Assembly: GCA_032716605.1 (NCBI GenBank)
Contig: CM064509.1
Coordinates: 42,086,817 to 42,150,816 of the forward strand
Length of the DNA: 64,000 nt
From: Paralithodes platypus
Taxonomy: Eukaryota; Arthropoda; Malacostraca; Decapoda; Lithodidae
Reading direction: 5' to 3'
The notes beneath the pieces were generated by a model. That model did not search any database. It saw only the letters and a list, made by a program, of their open reading frames with translations, and was not told the origin of the DNA. The translations under genes were made by a program, and so were the position numbers. Shown here piece by piece: positions 11,579 to 20,439 of the stretch (positions are counted from its first letter, which is position 1; the number at the start of each line of letters is the position of its first letter).

Positions 11579-14500
11579 CTAGACCCTCTGCCTTAAAGCT
11601 ATACATGGTAAGGAAGGTTTGTCTAGAGCAACTGAAAGGTATCGAGTCAAAAACGTATGATTAGAGGCCCGCAACTGTGTGGACGTAATATCTTCAACAG
11701 AAAAATTCTTAAGGAAACGCAAAGATGCTGCCCACTTGCGTAAATCGTGGGCCCTACCCACAACGCCGGGATTACTCTCTTTAATGACCTCGACCAAGAG
11801 AGAAGCCAGTTTACGTTTCATCAAGCGTTTACCCGTACTTGCTACCCATAAAGCACCCTGGTGATTTAGAGGTGCTACTCTTAAATATTTGGTTAGAGCT
11901 TGCACTGGACATAAATTATGGTGCACCTTTCCCCTTTTCAACGCCGGCACCGTGAATTCTGAAAACATGTGTTCACTGTGCTCATTCTTGGCTATGAACC
12001 CTGGGGAAGGTGCAATCTGAATACATTCATTAAGCCTACCAAACCTGAGGCAATTAGGTGTGTTGCTCATCGCCGCCAGCTCAGATACTCTGTTCTCGGT
12101 AGCCAAAGCCATAAGGAATACTGGCTTTTTTAAGAGTAATGTAAAATCTGCAGTATGTTGGTACAGACGGGAATGAAGTAATGACAATGCTTTGTCCAGA
12201 GACCAGGTAGTCATGAGCTGACGGGGAGGTGGGCGGAGTTTAAAACATGCCCTCATAAAACCTGTTTCCTCCGCGACCGGTATGGTGAGACCGGTAAGGT
12301 CCAAAAATGGCATCCTAATCGCTGTTAAGTGATTTTTTAACGTTACTACAGATAAACGTTTCTGCTCGAACAGATAATTTAAATCATTAAAAACCAAAGC
12401 CACCGAGGGCACAGTTTGTTCTGTTCTAAGAATCCAAGAAGTAAAGGCTTGCCAATGCGATTGATACTGTCGCTTTGTAGACTGGGTATATTGATTCATG
12501 AATTTATTGGTCACGTCTCTACCATATGGTGCTAGCCACTTGGCCTCCTGAATGTCCATAATGCAAAAGTCAGCGAGGTCTCTAGGATGCCAATTGTGTC
12601 TAAGTGGAAAAACCCGACCGGGGGTGACACCGGGTGCGGGCACCACGTTTTCAATTGCTGGTACCACAACTGCGCCGGCCACAGGGGCGCGATTAGCGAG
12701 ACTACGCCCCGATAATCCTGTAGTTTGTTTACTACGTGGCACATTAGAGACGCGTCTGGTGGCAGAAACAGATAAATGGAACTCCACCTGTTCCAGTCTG
12801 TCACCAGTGCGTCTGGCCCGCCCGCCGGCGTTATCGTCCGGCGGGTGAGGTACAGTGGGAGATTGTGATTCTCCTCTGACGCAAACAAATCCACTTGTGG
12901 ATGGTAAGGCTCCGCAATCATTTGGTCGAAAATGGTTTGCTTGAGCGCCCATTCTACTGTTGTGCTCTGTCTCCGAGACAGAGCGTCTGCCCAGACGTTT
13001 GCTACGCCTGGGAGATAAGATGCGTGAAGATGAATGTCCAGCCTGTTGGCTAGAATAAAAATCTTTTCTGACACGTTTAGCAATTTCCGAGATCTCGTCG
13101 ACCCTTGTTTCTGAATACAGTGAACCGCATTCAGATTGTCCATTCTGAAGGCCACCGACTTGCCCCGTAAAGTAGAGCCGTGAGCCTGAAGGAAATATAA
13201 GGGGACTAGTAATTCTTTGACATTGATGTGGGAGATTTCTAAATGGGACCAAAGCCCTTGACCCTGGTGCCCTTGGTTTGACTGAAAGCCCCAACCTATC
13301 GTTCCTGACGCATCCGTGTCTACCCATACCGTCGGCGGAGGAGAGGTCCATGACATGACTGAGTGTAACGTTTCCCTCTTCGCCCAGACCGCTAGCAAGT
13401 TGTGGATTAATTTTGGTATGGGCCATAATTTTTTCGCCGGCAATAGCGGAAAATATTTGTTGCCCTCCAATATTAAACGTTTGACTCTTAACCGGCCCAA
13501 CCTTACAGTTAGTTGAATCCAGATGAGAGAGCCGACCAGAGACTCCCAGATTCTCCGTGTCGTAGTCAGACTGTGAAGGAACAGAAACAATTTCCTGCGA
13601 AATCTGTTGCGATTGTCCACACTCTGACTCAGAGTGAGAGTAGCTGTGTCCCAGACCAGCCCTATCCACTGAACTACTCGTGAGGGAACAAGGTTTGCCT
13701 TTACCAGGTTGACCTTGAACCCTTGAGTTTTGACATGATTTAATGTTATGTTGACATGATTTATGCATACTTGTTCCATCTCTGCCACCACTAGCCAGTC
13801 GTCTAGATACCACAAAATCCTGATCCCCTGCTCTAACAAGGGCATCAGGGCTTGCCGGACGAATTTCGTGAATAAGCGAGGTGCTAGGTTCAATCCAAAC
13901 GGCATCCTCTGAAAGACATAAGTCTGATGCTTTATTCTTAAGGCCAGAAACCGTTGAAATCTTTTGTTTACCGAGACGTGCCAATACGCGTCTGTCAGGT
14001 CTAAAGAACACATCCATCCTCCCGGCGGAAGTGTTAGCCTGATCTGGTTTACTGTCAGCATCCTGAATGACACGTTGTGAATATGGAGGTTCAGATAAGA
14101 CAGGTCTACGACCGGTCTCATCTGAACACTGTCCATTTTGGGCACTAGAAATAGTTTGGATGTAAAGACTCGGTAATTTTGAGGAACCGGGATGATGACA
14201 TTCTTGGCGATCATTTCCTGGATCAGTGACTCCACCTCTAATGAAACTAAATGTGCCTTTGTCGGCTGACATAAACGAGGTCGCCGGAGCCACTGCCAGG
14301 TGATGCCCTTCCGTGCCACCATCCTCGCCCAAGTATTTACTGGCCATGCGCGGTGACACGTCCGGAACGACCCAGTTAGCAGACAAGGGTTCGCCGGCTG
14401 TACTACCCTCTGATCCACCCGCCGTGAGACCGGCCCTGGGAGTGAGAGAGACTTTAGTTTTTTGATGGTGGTGGTGGTGGTGGTGGTGGTGGTGGATGCT

Positions 14501-14761
14501 TAGCCGACTGGCCGGCGTTGGCAGAAGACAGGCCCTGGCCCGGTCTGTTATAGTTTCGTCCTTTATGACCTGCAAACTTACCTTGTTTATACCTGTAATG
14601 ACCTTGGGGGGAAGCGGACTTAGGTATATGAAAGGGCTTTGACCCACCCGGCTGAGCTTTTGCGACTGGCTTGGGTTTGGGAAAGTTAAAAGCAGGTTTC
14701 TTAGAAGGGGTGGGACTGTGCTTAAAGGCCTGAGCCATGTTGAAAACAGTTCTCCACACAT
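11579..14761 (-). CDS. DIRS-2 tyrosine recombinase frame (copy C), overlapping RT frame
   Basis: Open frame of 1060 codons. The C-terminal ~330 residues are a tyrosine recombinase that would integrate the element's circular DNA in the nucleus: Arg about 891 in NRVSEL, HxxR about 1005-1008 (HDLR) and nucleophile Tyr about 1041 (TRYLSV). The preceding ~700 codons overlap the RT-RNase H frame in another phase. They contain a 10-His run from the CACCAC repeat that encodes prolines in gag, and show no domain I recognise. Whether that upstream stretch is translated is unknown; a shorter product starting within it, or splicing, is plausible. Long overlapping frames are a known DIRS1 trait. No ATG start is assured. 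Confidence 0.82.
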   Translation of the reverse strand: MCGELFSTWLRPLSTVPPLLRNLLLTFPNPSQSQKLSRVGQSPFIYLSPLPPKVITGINKVSLQVIKDETITDRARACLLPTPASRLSIHHHHHHHHHHQKTKVSLTPRAGLTAGGSEGSTAGEPLSANWVVPDVSPRMASKYLGEDGGTEGHHLAVAPATSFMSADKGTFSFIRGGVTDPGNDRQECHHPGSSKLPSLYIQTISSAQNGQCSDETGRRPVLSEPPYSQRVIQDADSKPDQANTSAGRMDVFFRPDRRVLARLGKQKISTVSGLKNKASDLCLSEDAVWIEPSTSLIHEIRPASPDALVRAGDQDFVVSRRLASGGRDGTSMHKSCQHNIKSCQNSRVQGQPGKGKPCSLTSSSVDRAGLGHSYSHSESECGQSQQISQEIVSVPSQSDYDTENLGVSGRLSHLDSTNCKVGPVKSQTFNIGGQQIFSAIAGEKIMAHTKINPQLASGLGEEGNVTLSHVMDLSSADGMGRHGCVRNDRLGLSVKPRAPGSRALVPFRNLPHQCQRITSPLIFPSGSRLYFTGQVGGLQNGQSECGSLYSETRVDEISEIAKRVRKDFYSSQQAGHSSSRILSPRRSKRLGRRSVSETEHNSRMGAQANHFRPNDCGALPSTSGFVCVRGESQSPTVPHPPDDNAGGRARRTGDRLEQVEFHLSVSATRRVSNVPRSKQTTGLSGRSLANRAPVAGAVVVPAIENVVPAPGVTPGRVFPLRHNWHPRDLADFCIMDIQEAKWLAPYGRDVTNKFMNQYTQSTKRQYQSHWQAFTSWILRTEQTVPSVALVFNDLNYLFEQKRLSVVTLKNHLTAIRMPFLDLTGLTIPVAEETGFMRACFKLRPPPRQLMTTWSLDKALSLLHSRLYQHTADFTLLLKKPVFLMALATENRVSELAAMSNTPNCLRFGRLNECIQIAPSPGFIAKNEHSEHMFSEFTVPALKRGKVHHNLCPVQALTKYLRVAPLNHQGALWVASTGKRLMKRKLASLLVEVIKESNPGVVGRAHDLRKWAASLRFLKNFSVEDITSTQLRASNHTFLTRYLSVALDKPSLPCIALRQRV
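12532..14418 (-). CDS. DIRS-2 RT-RNase H-MT polyprotein (copy C)
   Basis: Intact 628-codon frame. RT: FTSKLFLVP (~85-93), RPVVDLSYLN (~101-110), SLDLTDAYWHV with catalytic Asp ~140, MPFGLNLAPR (~172-181), YLDD at ~204-207. RNase H: Asp ~367 (WVDTDAS), Glu ~402, Asp ~427 (MDNLNAV), Asp ~478 (NVWADALSR). The region ~509-590 (VDLFAS, DALVTDW, FLPP, LIAPLWP) resembles the DNA N6-adenine methyltransferase-like domain of DIRS1-type elements; I cannot tell if it is catalytic. It follows the gag frame closely and would copy element RNA. The start is uncertain, because the frame may be entered by frameshift, reinitiation or splicing. Confidence 0.87.
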   Translation of the reverse strand: MDQRVVQPANPCLLTGSFRTCHRAWPVNTWARMVARKGITWQWLRRPRLCQPTKAHLVSLEVESLIQEMIAKNVIIPVPQNYRVFTSKLFLVPKMDSVQMRPVVDLSYLNLHIHNVSFRMLTVNQIRLTLPPGGWMCSLDLTDAYWHVSVNKRFQRFLALRIKHQTYVFQRMPFGLNLAPRLFTKFVRQALMPLLEQGIRILWYLDDWLVVAEMEQVCINHVNITLNHVKTQGFKVNLVKANLVPSRVVQWIGLVWDTATLTLSQSVDNRNRFRRKLFLFLHSLTTTRRIWESLVGSLIWIQLTVRLGRLRVKRLILEGNKYFPLLPAKKLWPIPKLIHNLLAVWAKRETLHSVMSWTSPPPTVWVDTDASGTIGWGFQSNQGHQGQGLWSHLEISHINVKELLVPLYFLQAHGSTLRGKSVAFRMDNLNAVHCIQKQGSTRSRKLLNVSEKIFILANRLDIHLHASYLPGVANVWADALSRRQSTTVEWALKQTIFDQMIAEPYHPQVDLFASEENHNLPLYLTRRTITPAGGPDALVTDWNRWSSIYLFLPPDASLMCHVVNKLQDYRGVVSLIAPLWPAQLWYQQLKTWCPHPVSPPVGFFHLDTIGILETSLTFALWTFRRPSG

Positions 14762-16856
14762 CAGGGGACATTAAAGAGGGAGTTAGCACCGGCGACATGA
14801 CCACCTGGTTCGCAATTCTATCAGGAAGTTTCTTCACCAGGGACATCCTAAGATCCTGTCTCGCCCGCACCGCCTCGAGCAAGGCTGTGCGGATATCCCC
14901 CAACGACTGACTAGAAGTCTGAAGGAGTAACCGCCGAGATAGTTCAACCGATCTTCTGGCATCCGCGTCCGCGATTGCCTGAGTAGATCTTAGCATAGAT
15001 TTCGCCACCTGGTGCGTAACAATGTATTGGGAAAACAGTCGAAACGCCTTCCCCCGTAGCCTAAACTCCCGGTCTAGGTGAGCTGGGGAAGGTGTAGTGA
15101 AAGGATCTTTAAGTTCGCATAGATTGATTTTGGGGGCAGCTAAAAAAGCAAACAAAGCAGATGGAACTCCGCCGGCCGAAAAGACTGGCAGAGAGAACCA
15201 AGAATGGCTGTCCTGAGGAATCTGGTGCGAAAATTTTGAGGTGAAGGTGGTCGCAAAGTTCTGAGCCTCTACCTCCCATTCCACCCAAGGTCCTGGACCC
15301 AACTGCCCCACCTTCAACACTGGGTTAGCGGCTGTGTCTGTGACCGTTTGTAAATCTAATTCTGGAGTGAGAGCTGACAGTGCTTTTATATCATTAAAAC
15401 CGTCATGCTTGGTCCAGTCAGAAAACAGTTTTGAAGCTGAGGCAGGGGGCAGTGCAGGTGTAGCTGTATACACAAAATAGTCATGGTGATAATGGTTCGG
15501 AATGGCCTTAATATTAACATCAAGTACATTACCCGCAATATCCAAAGCTCGTAACTTTCTAGATTTATTTCCTTGGATTACCCACTCACGTGGCACTGGA
15601 AGTTCCCCTGACAAAGTGGGCTGCGCCGCCTCTGGCTTAGTTGGGATCATTTGAACCCATGAATCATCTGGACCGTATAACAGGGGCATAGCTACCTTTC
15701 TTAACGGTGCTTTATCTAAAGGGGGAGGATTCACATCCGCTACCACCCTTACGCTAGAAGTAGTCAGTGCCGCCGAAGCAGGCCTAGTGACCATAGTAGG
15801 TGATATAGAGGGAGGGTGCGGAATCTTAGTTAAAGCAATGGAAGCGATCAGAGGCCGAACACTTGAACTTGTCATGGAAGCTCCCAGGTCCACTGTAGGA
15901 GTCTCCGGCTGTTGGCCAATTTTTTTTGTTAGAGCAGTAGCTAATAACCCATCTATTTCCTCCGCCGTGACAAATTTAGCAGATGAAGAACTAAGAGGTG
16001 AATCATTCCTATCCTGTGAGTCGTCTAGAACTGAACCCGACTCTTGCACCTCCATGTCAGAGATTATAGACACCTCATCCTTGTCATCTGGCCCATCATG
16101 AGAGGATTCCGCCGAAGCCGGAATCCCGTCGTGTTGCCATGTTAAGTCAGGAATGGATGATGGGATCACAGCGTCCCGGTGGACGTCCGCCCGTACATGT
16201 GGCTCCTGAACCAGACGTGGGCCTTCATGCCCTGGTTGGGAATACCGCCATACACCCAGGCCTTGGCCCGAACTCCCTTGGGAGTCAGATACACCATCAA
16301 CCACTGAGCCCCCACTAGACTCTTCTAAAAGGCGATCACTGCCCACAGAACTCTCTAACTCTAAGTGTATAATATCCATTGGTAACCTGTCCGCCGGTAA
16401 CACCCCCACCACAGTCTCTGACTCCACTCCCGCCCCATCAGATTGGACACTAGATAAGTCGGGAGTAGAGGCAGAAAGTGAGGCACGAGGCTCCGGCGAA
16501 CGCCGGGAGGCCTTTCGTTCCTTAGAATCTTTCCTGGAAGATTTGTAGCTGCGGTGTGACTTAGATCTTTCACTAGAACTGCTCTTGGACTTTTCAGATC
16601 TGTCACTAGAACTTCCCTTGGACTTTTCCTCTTTTCTCTTTTTTCTTGCTGGTGAAGAAGAGTGACTAGGCGGCTGTTGTCTGAGGGGCGACCTGGACCT
16701 GGACTGCGCCCGTGACGTGGAGGCTGTCACCGGGGGCGTGGGTTCACGAGGTCTCTTAGATGTGGTAGGGGCCAGAGTAAGTGCTGTACCCTGCCCAGTC
16801 TCTGCCGACTTTCGTACAATTACTCTAGAGGTACGTTTAATAGGGGGGGTGCTCAA
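14454..16856 (-). CDS. DIRS-2 gag, main open frame (copy C)
   Basis: 800 codons. The N-terminal ~150 residues are Ser/Arg/Lys-rich with SRSRSPLRQQ- and SKSSSSERSK-type repeats, like RNA-binding SR proteins. A central ordered region of ~400 residues follows (LYGPDDSWVQ, PREWVIQGNKS, GPGPWVEWE, ADADARR). The tail is basic and ends in a proline run. Copy B's homologue reads this frame continuously from the upstream finger ORF. In copy C a 7-base C run near 16848 breaks the frame, and the first codon here is TTG, so this is an internal part of a ~900-residue gag rather than a true start. Confidence 0.82.
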   Translation of the reverse strand: MSTPPIKRTSRVIVRKSAETGQGTALTLAPTTSKRPREPTPPVTASTSRAQSRSRSPLRQQPPSHSSSPARKKRKEEKSKGSSSDRSEKSKSSSSERSKSHRSYKSSRKDSKERKASRRSPEPRASLSASTPDLSSVQSDGAGVESETVVGVLPADRLPMDIIHLELESSVGSDRLLEESSGGSVVDGVSDSQGSSGQGLGVWRYSQPGHEGPRLVQEPHVRADVHRDAVIPSSIPDLTWQHDGIPASAESSHDGPDDKDEVSIISDMEVQESGSVLDDSQDRNDSPLSSSSAKFVTAEEIDGLLATALTKKIGQQPETPTVDLGASMTSSSVRPLIASIALTKIPHPPSISPTMVTRPASAALTTSSVRVVADVNPPPLDKAPLRKVAMPLLYGPDDSWVQMIPTKPEAAQPTLSGELPVPREWVIQGNKSRKLRALDIAGNVLDVNIKAIPNHYHHDYFVYTATPALPPASASKLFSDWTKHDGFNDIKALSALTPELDLQTVTDTAANPVLKVGQLGPGPWVEWEVEAQNFATTFTSKFSHQIPQDSHSWFSLPVFSAGGVPSALFAFLAAPKINLCELKDPFTTPSPAHLDREFRLRGKAFRLFSQYIVTHQVAKSMLRSTQAIADADARRSVELSRRLLLQTSSQSLGDIRTALLEAVRARQDLRMSLVKKLPDRIANQVVMSPVLTPSLMSPDVWRTVFNMAQAFKHSPTPSKKPAFNFPKPKPVAKAQPGGSKPFHIPKSASPQGHYRYKQGKFAGHKGRNYNRPGQGLSSANAGQSAKHPPPPPPPPPPSKN

Positions 16857-17154
16857 TCAGTAATTTATCCCAAAGAATTACGTTATCGCATTGAAGCGCT
16901 TTATGAGCCACTGTGGTAGCATAACTTGACAACTGCTGCCTGACCTCCCGCAAAGCGACCGCCGCGGATCTATTACTGTCTCGCAATACTTTGACACTCA
17001 ATTGAGTACAGAAGGTACAGTTCCCCGTTACCCACAAACCCCTTGAGCGATCTAAAAATTTAACACATCTAATGCAAAGAGTGTGTGCAAAGATAGGGAT
17101 ACCTGAACAGGAGGGTGCAACACACAAGGCAAAAACAGGGTCTAGGGTAGCCAT
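16837..17154 (-). CDS. DIRS-2 gag N-terminal Cys-rich segment (copy C)
   Basis: 105 codons starting ATG GCT (MATLDPVFALCV). Cysteines in CVAPSC, CIRC and GNCTFC spacing plus a His suggest one small zinc-binding unit. It ends LWDKLLIEHPPY at a stop caused by the C-run indel; in copy B the equivalent LLIEHPPPKR continues into gag. So this is the authentic gag N-terminus, separated by a one-base homopolymer difference that may be mutation, sequencing error or a frameshift site. DIRS-3 gag also has a Cys/His-rich start. Confidence 0.7.
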   Translation of the reverse strand: MATLDPVFALCVAPSCSGIPIFAHTLCIRCVKFLDRSRGLWVTGNCTFCTQLSVKVLRDSNRSAAVALREVRQQLSSYATTVAHKALQCDNVILWDKLLIEHPPY

Positions 17155-18927
17155 GACAGAGACTGGTGGAAAACGAACCCACCCCCGGTTTTACTCCAGG
17201 TTCTCTATAGACCCGCCGGAACTCAGCCCTGGAAAAAAGAAAATTTCCAGGAATTAATGCTCATAAGGTTACACCAACATGTTCGAACACAAGTGTTAAA
17301 TAACCCGCCGGGTAACGAGATGTAATACACAACCATCACGGCTCGCTACGCGGGAGGTTCATAGATAAAGATTTCAGAATATCTTAACCTGTCCAAAAGA
17401 TTTATGAATATCCTCTGACATGATATAAAGACCAGCATGGCTTTTTATAAATGATGCAGTCTTCCCAGTGGTGTTTGTTAAGTTTACTGGAAAAACCCAT
17501 AAAAAACCGCCGGCCCCCGTATTATCTCGCAGATCAAAAACTGGGAAGCCTGTCTTAAATGCTAGATCTGGTTTCTCCCGAAGCGTCCTAGATCGCCGTA
17601 TGTTGAATGGCGGCGATACTTATCGTATCCCTCAATTGCCTGGTCAACTACACTGAATTTTGCAAATCCCTTAATCCCACCCTCCCAAGGTGCAACCGCG
17701 GGGTGTGAATTAAAATTTAAAACTTGCAAACTAAACAAACCAAAATTGGGACAAGGACAATATAAAGTCAAATTAAATTATCAAAATCGCTATGTGGAAA
17801 CAACGTTTACTAAAATGATTTAAGTTTTAACGTTAACCTCAATTATTCCTATCCCCACTTCTTTGCAAAAGATCGCCGGGGAGGAAAGACCAATCAACAA
17901 ACAGCCTAGTTTTACTGGCTTTGCAAAACCGGGAAAAACTAAACTCAACAAGTGTCCGCATGAACACTTAGTTAAATGGGTAAAGCCATCCCGCCGGGAA
18001 ACACAGTAAGCCTGAACACAGGCACCACCACAGAGACGCAGTCCTGGTGAGCCTCAGGCCACCACTCGCCGGGGAAAACAAGCCTTTTTTAACCACGCGT
18101 GATTAAAACTCGGCAACCAGCCGGGTTTTCATGGTGTAACCGAGAAAACCCGCCGGAAAAGGCAACCCACCCCGTTCAGATTCAATCTGAACGCACCAAA
18201 TAGACCGTGGAATTAGCCAAAGCACAACTAATCCAGGACACACAAATAGTCCGTGGAATTAGCCAATACACAACTAATCCAGGACACAAACATAGTCCGA
18301 GGAATTAGCCAATACACAACTAAACCAGGACACACATGACACAGTAGTACATATTTATAACATAAATCAATAACACTTGTACATGTGGCAAAGCTACGAG
18401 AGGCTGGCTAGGCCTAGGCAGATGGAAATAAAAAGTAATCATGTCGTAATATAAACAAAAAGCACTGAATTATATCACAACAGGAACCACCGTCAACACA
18501 CCACTGTAGCAAAAACTTCCCGGCAAAGGGAAGAACTGACTCGGGACCCAGAAAAAACTTCACCAAGTGAAGAAAAATACGCTGGGAATGTCAGAGAATA
18601 AAAAGCTACCTCATCAGAAAGATAAAAGGAAGCAATAATAACGTGTAGTGAAAGCCGCCTACATCACAAAGCTAGCTAACCGCGAAAAAGTTTCACACGT
18701 TCACTACGGGACCACGAAGGTACACCCGAAATAGATGCCCCAAACACACGACCCAAAATACACTGCACTGCGGGCAACCCGCCCAGGACACTCCTGCTAC
18801 GCATATCCTAACCTTACTCGATACATCCCGGAGTAAACAAATGAGAAAAAACTCACTAGGGACGCAACAAATGCGGAACCAGCGGAGCGTGGGGAGGCAC
18901 GTCCGGGTAGGTTGAGCGCAGAGCAGA
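17155..18927 (-). other. 5' leader of DIRS-2 copy C, non-coding
   Basis: No supportable gene. AT-rich with a striking set of CGCCGG hexamers (near 17213, 17303, 17507, 17874, 17992, 18067 and 18150) and a 46-bp tandem repeat at 18201-18335. It probably contains promoter and packaging signals. Bases 18797-18985 read open on the minus strand but look fortuitous. Confidence 0.6.
18201..18335. repeat. 46-bp tandem repeat, three units
   Basis: Units with core CCGTGGAATTAGCCAA begin near 18205, 18251 and 18297 (46-bp period), each followed by CACAACTAATCCAGGACACA with one or two changes. It lies in the DIRS-2 leader. Confidence 0.85.
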
Positions 18928-19237
18928 GAAGGAAGAATGACGCCTGAGTCAGCGTCTGGTCAAAGATCCACACAAGTACATCCACGATTATATGGAAAGC
19001 TTATGAATAGTTATTCTTATTTTCTTTTTGTTTTTTCTTTGTTACGAAGTTTTTTCGTAGTGAGAACCCAATTTCATAATGACTGAACCATGAGTGAGGT
19101 TGCGTGCGCTCATGATGAAGGCTCCTCATATTTTTTATGCTCTGCGCGGTAGATTCAAACTACGGCGGATGAGTGTTTGAAGAAGGTGCCTTATGTAATA
19201 GGCATAATCGTCAATGATGGAGGGGCCACTAATAAAT
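18928..19237 (-). repeat. left ITR of DIRS-2 copy C
   Basis: Same sequence as the right ITRs at 4395-4745 and 10753-11102 but inverted relative to the element. Its terminal 28 bases match the left-end half of the ICRs (the GATGGAGGGGCC variant), which fixes the element's left terminus at 19237. Confidence 0.82.
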
Positions 19238-19306
19238 ATAGTGTAATAAGAGTGTGTAGTGACGGGACAGCGGTAGTGTTGTGAGTTGTTGAGTTTGTAA
19301 ACAAAC

Positions 19307-20398
19307 ATGGCAGAGGGAATTTCGGGTATGACGGAGGCGGAAGAAAAGTTACAACGTTTTCGTGGGTTTAAGAGCACAGATAATAAGTTAGAAGAGGTTA
19401 TTATTGTTGTGAAGGATTTGGAAAAGTGGATGAGTGATACGGAGAAATGGAAGGGGGATATTGGTGAGAAAGTTAAGGCACTGTGTGTAATGTGTGGTGT
19501 GACAGGTGGGGATGGGAATAGGCCTAGCGAAGGAAGTGTATGCAGGCCTATTTCGGCAGTTAATGATTGCCTAGAGATGGTATTGAAAATGGTAGATAAA
19601 CTGGGAGCAGAGAATATGGCATTGAAGGAGCAGCTGAAGGAATACGAAGGACGTTTCAAGGAAGTAAAGGAGTCAACTGCATGGCCAGTGGTAGGTAAAC
19701 AGAAATTCAAGGATTTGGAGGATATTATGAAAGAGCAAAAGGAAGAAATGAATATGACCAAAAAAAGTTTTGAGACTGCAGTTGTAGGGGTCATGAAGAA
19801 CAAGGAGAGTGTCGTGAGGGAGGCCATGGGCAGGGATAGGGGTGTAATCTTGTATTGAGATATAGAGACTCATATGAATGATAATGGAGTGAGAAAAGTG
19901 AGGGATATGGAGACAGTGAAGGAGGTCATGAAAGGTGTGGATGAGGACGGATATGGTTGGGAAGGGCAGGTGGAGGAGGTCAGTAGGATAGGTAGATATA
20001 AAAGGGGAGAGATGAGACCTATAAGGGTACAGTTTAAAACCAGGGCAGTGGCAGAGACGGTGACAAATTTTAGTTGGAGGCTAAATACAAATGAAAAACT
20101 GAAACACATAAGACTAAAGAAGGATTTGAGTATAGAACAAAGAAAAAAAATGAAGGAATTACAAGAAAAGGCTGATGAAAATAATGGAAAGTTGGGTGAG
20201 GAGGATAAGAGAAATTTTTACTGGAGAGTGAGGGATGGAAAATTGAAGAAGTGGTTTATAAGAGTAGAAGGGAGGGGGAGATCAGGGAGAGAAGAGAATG
20301 TGATAGGAGTTGTGACGGAGGAGGAGAACGGGGTGGAGGTGTCACAGGGAGAGACAGGAGACAAAGTGGCAGACCCAGTAGTGCTAAGGGGGGAGTAG
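19307..20398 (+). pseudogene. LINE-1 ORF1 protein, one in-frame stop
   Basis: ATG at 19307 in good context (AACATGG). The first part is charged and helical, a likely coiled coil. The second part (IGRYKRGEMRPIRVQF, then FSWRLNTNEK, DLSIEQRKKMKEL and FYWRVRDGKLKKWF) resembles the RRM/CTD of LINE ORF1 proteins, which bind element RNA. A single TGA at 19856-19858 interrupts the frame, consistent with decay of an Arg CGA codon. The start at 19307 and continued frame to 20398 support one original ORF of ~363 residues. Confidence 0.75.
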
Positions 20399-20439
20399 GG
20401 TACGGACTGGAGGAGCGGGATGGTGTAATTGCTGAAGGA

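Larger units (their letters stand above)
4746..16960. repeat. large inverted repeat formed by DIRS-2 copies B and C
   Basis: Copy B (+) from gag to 3' UTR (4746-10480) and copy C (-) (11103 to about 16960) are reverse-complement arms of about 5.8-6 kb at roughly 90-95% identity, separated by a spacer of about 0.6 kb holding B's ICR and right ITR. Confidence 0.85.
11103..19237 (-). mobile_element. DIRS-2 copy C, nearly intact, 3' end cut by copy B
   Basis: Read on the minus strand: left ITR (19237 to 18928), long leader, gag, overlapping RT-RNase H and recombinase frames, then a 3' UTR truncated at 11103 by copy B's right end. Its own ICR and right ITR should lie on the far side of the B insertion, outside the visible part. 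Gag (apart from one homopolymer indel), RT-RNase H-MT and recombinase are all open with catalytic residues present, so it is the best template for the family. Confidence 0.88.

Noticed and set aside
14454..14500. Poly-His and poly-Pro tracts as domains
   Set aside because: Both come from one CACCAC microsatellite read in two phases.
4746..16960. Inverted repeat as a pure assembly artefact
   Set aside because: The arms differ by several percent and carry different indels and frameshifts, so they are distinct copies; junctions still merit read support.
19135..19827. Minus-strand open frame opposite LINE-1 ORF1
   Set aside because: Shadow of the ORF1 coding strand with no motifs.
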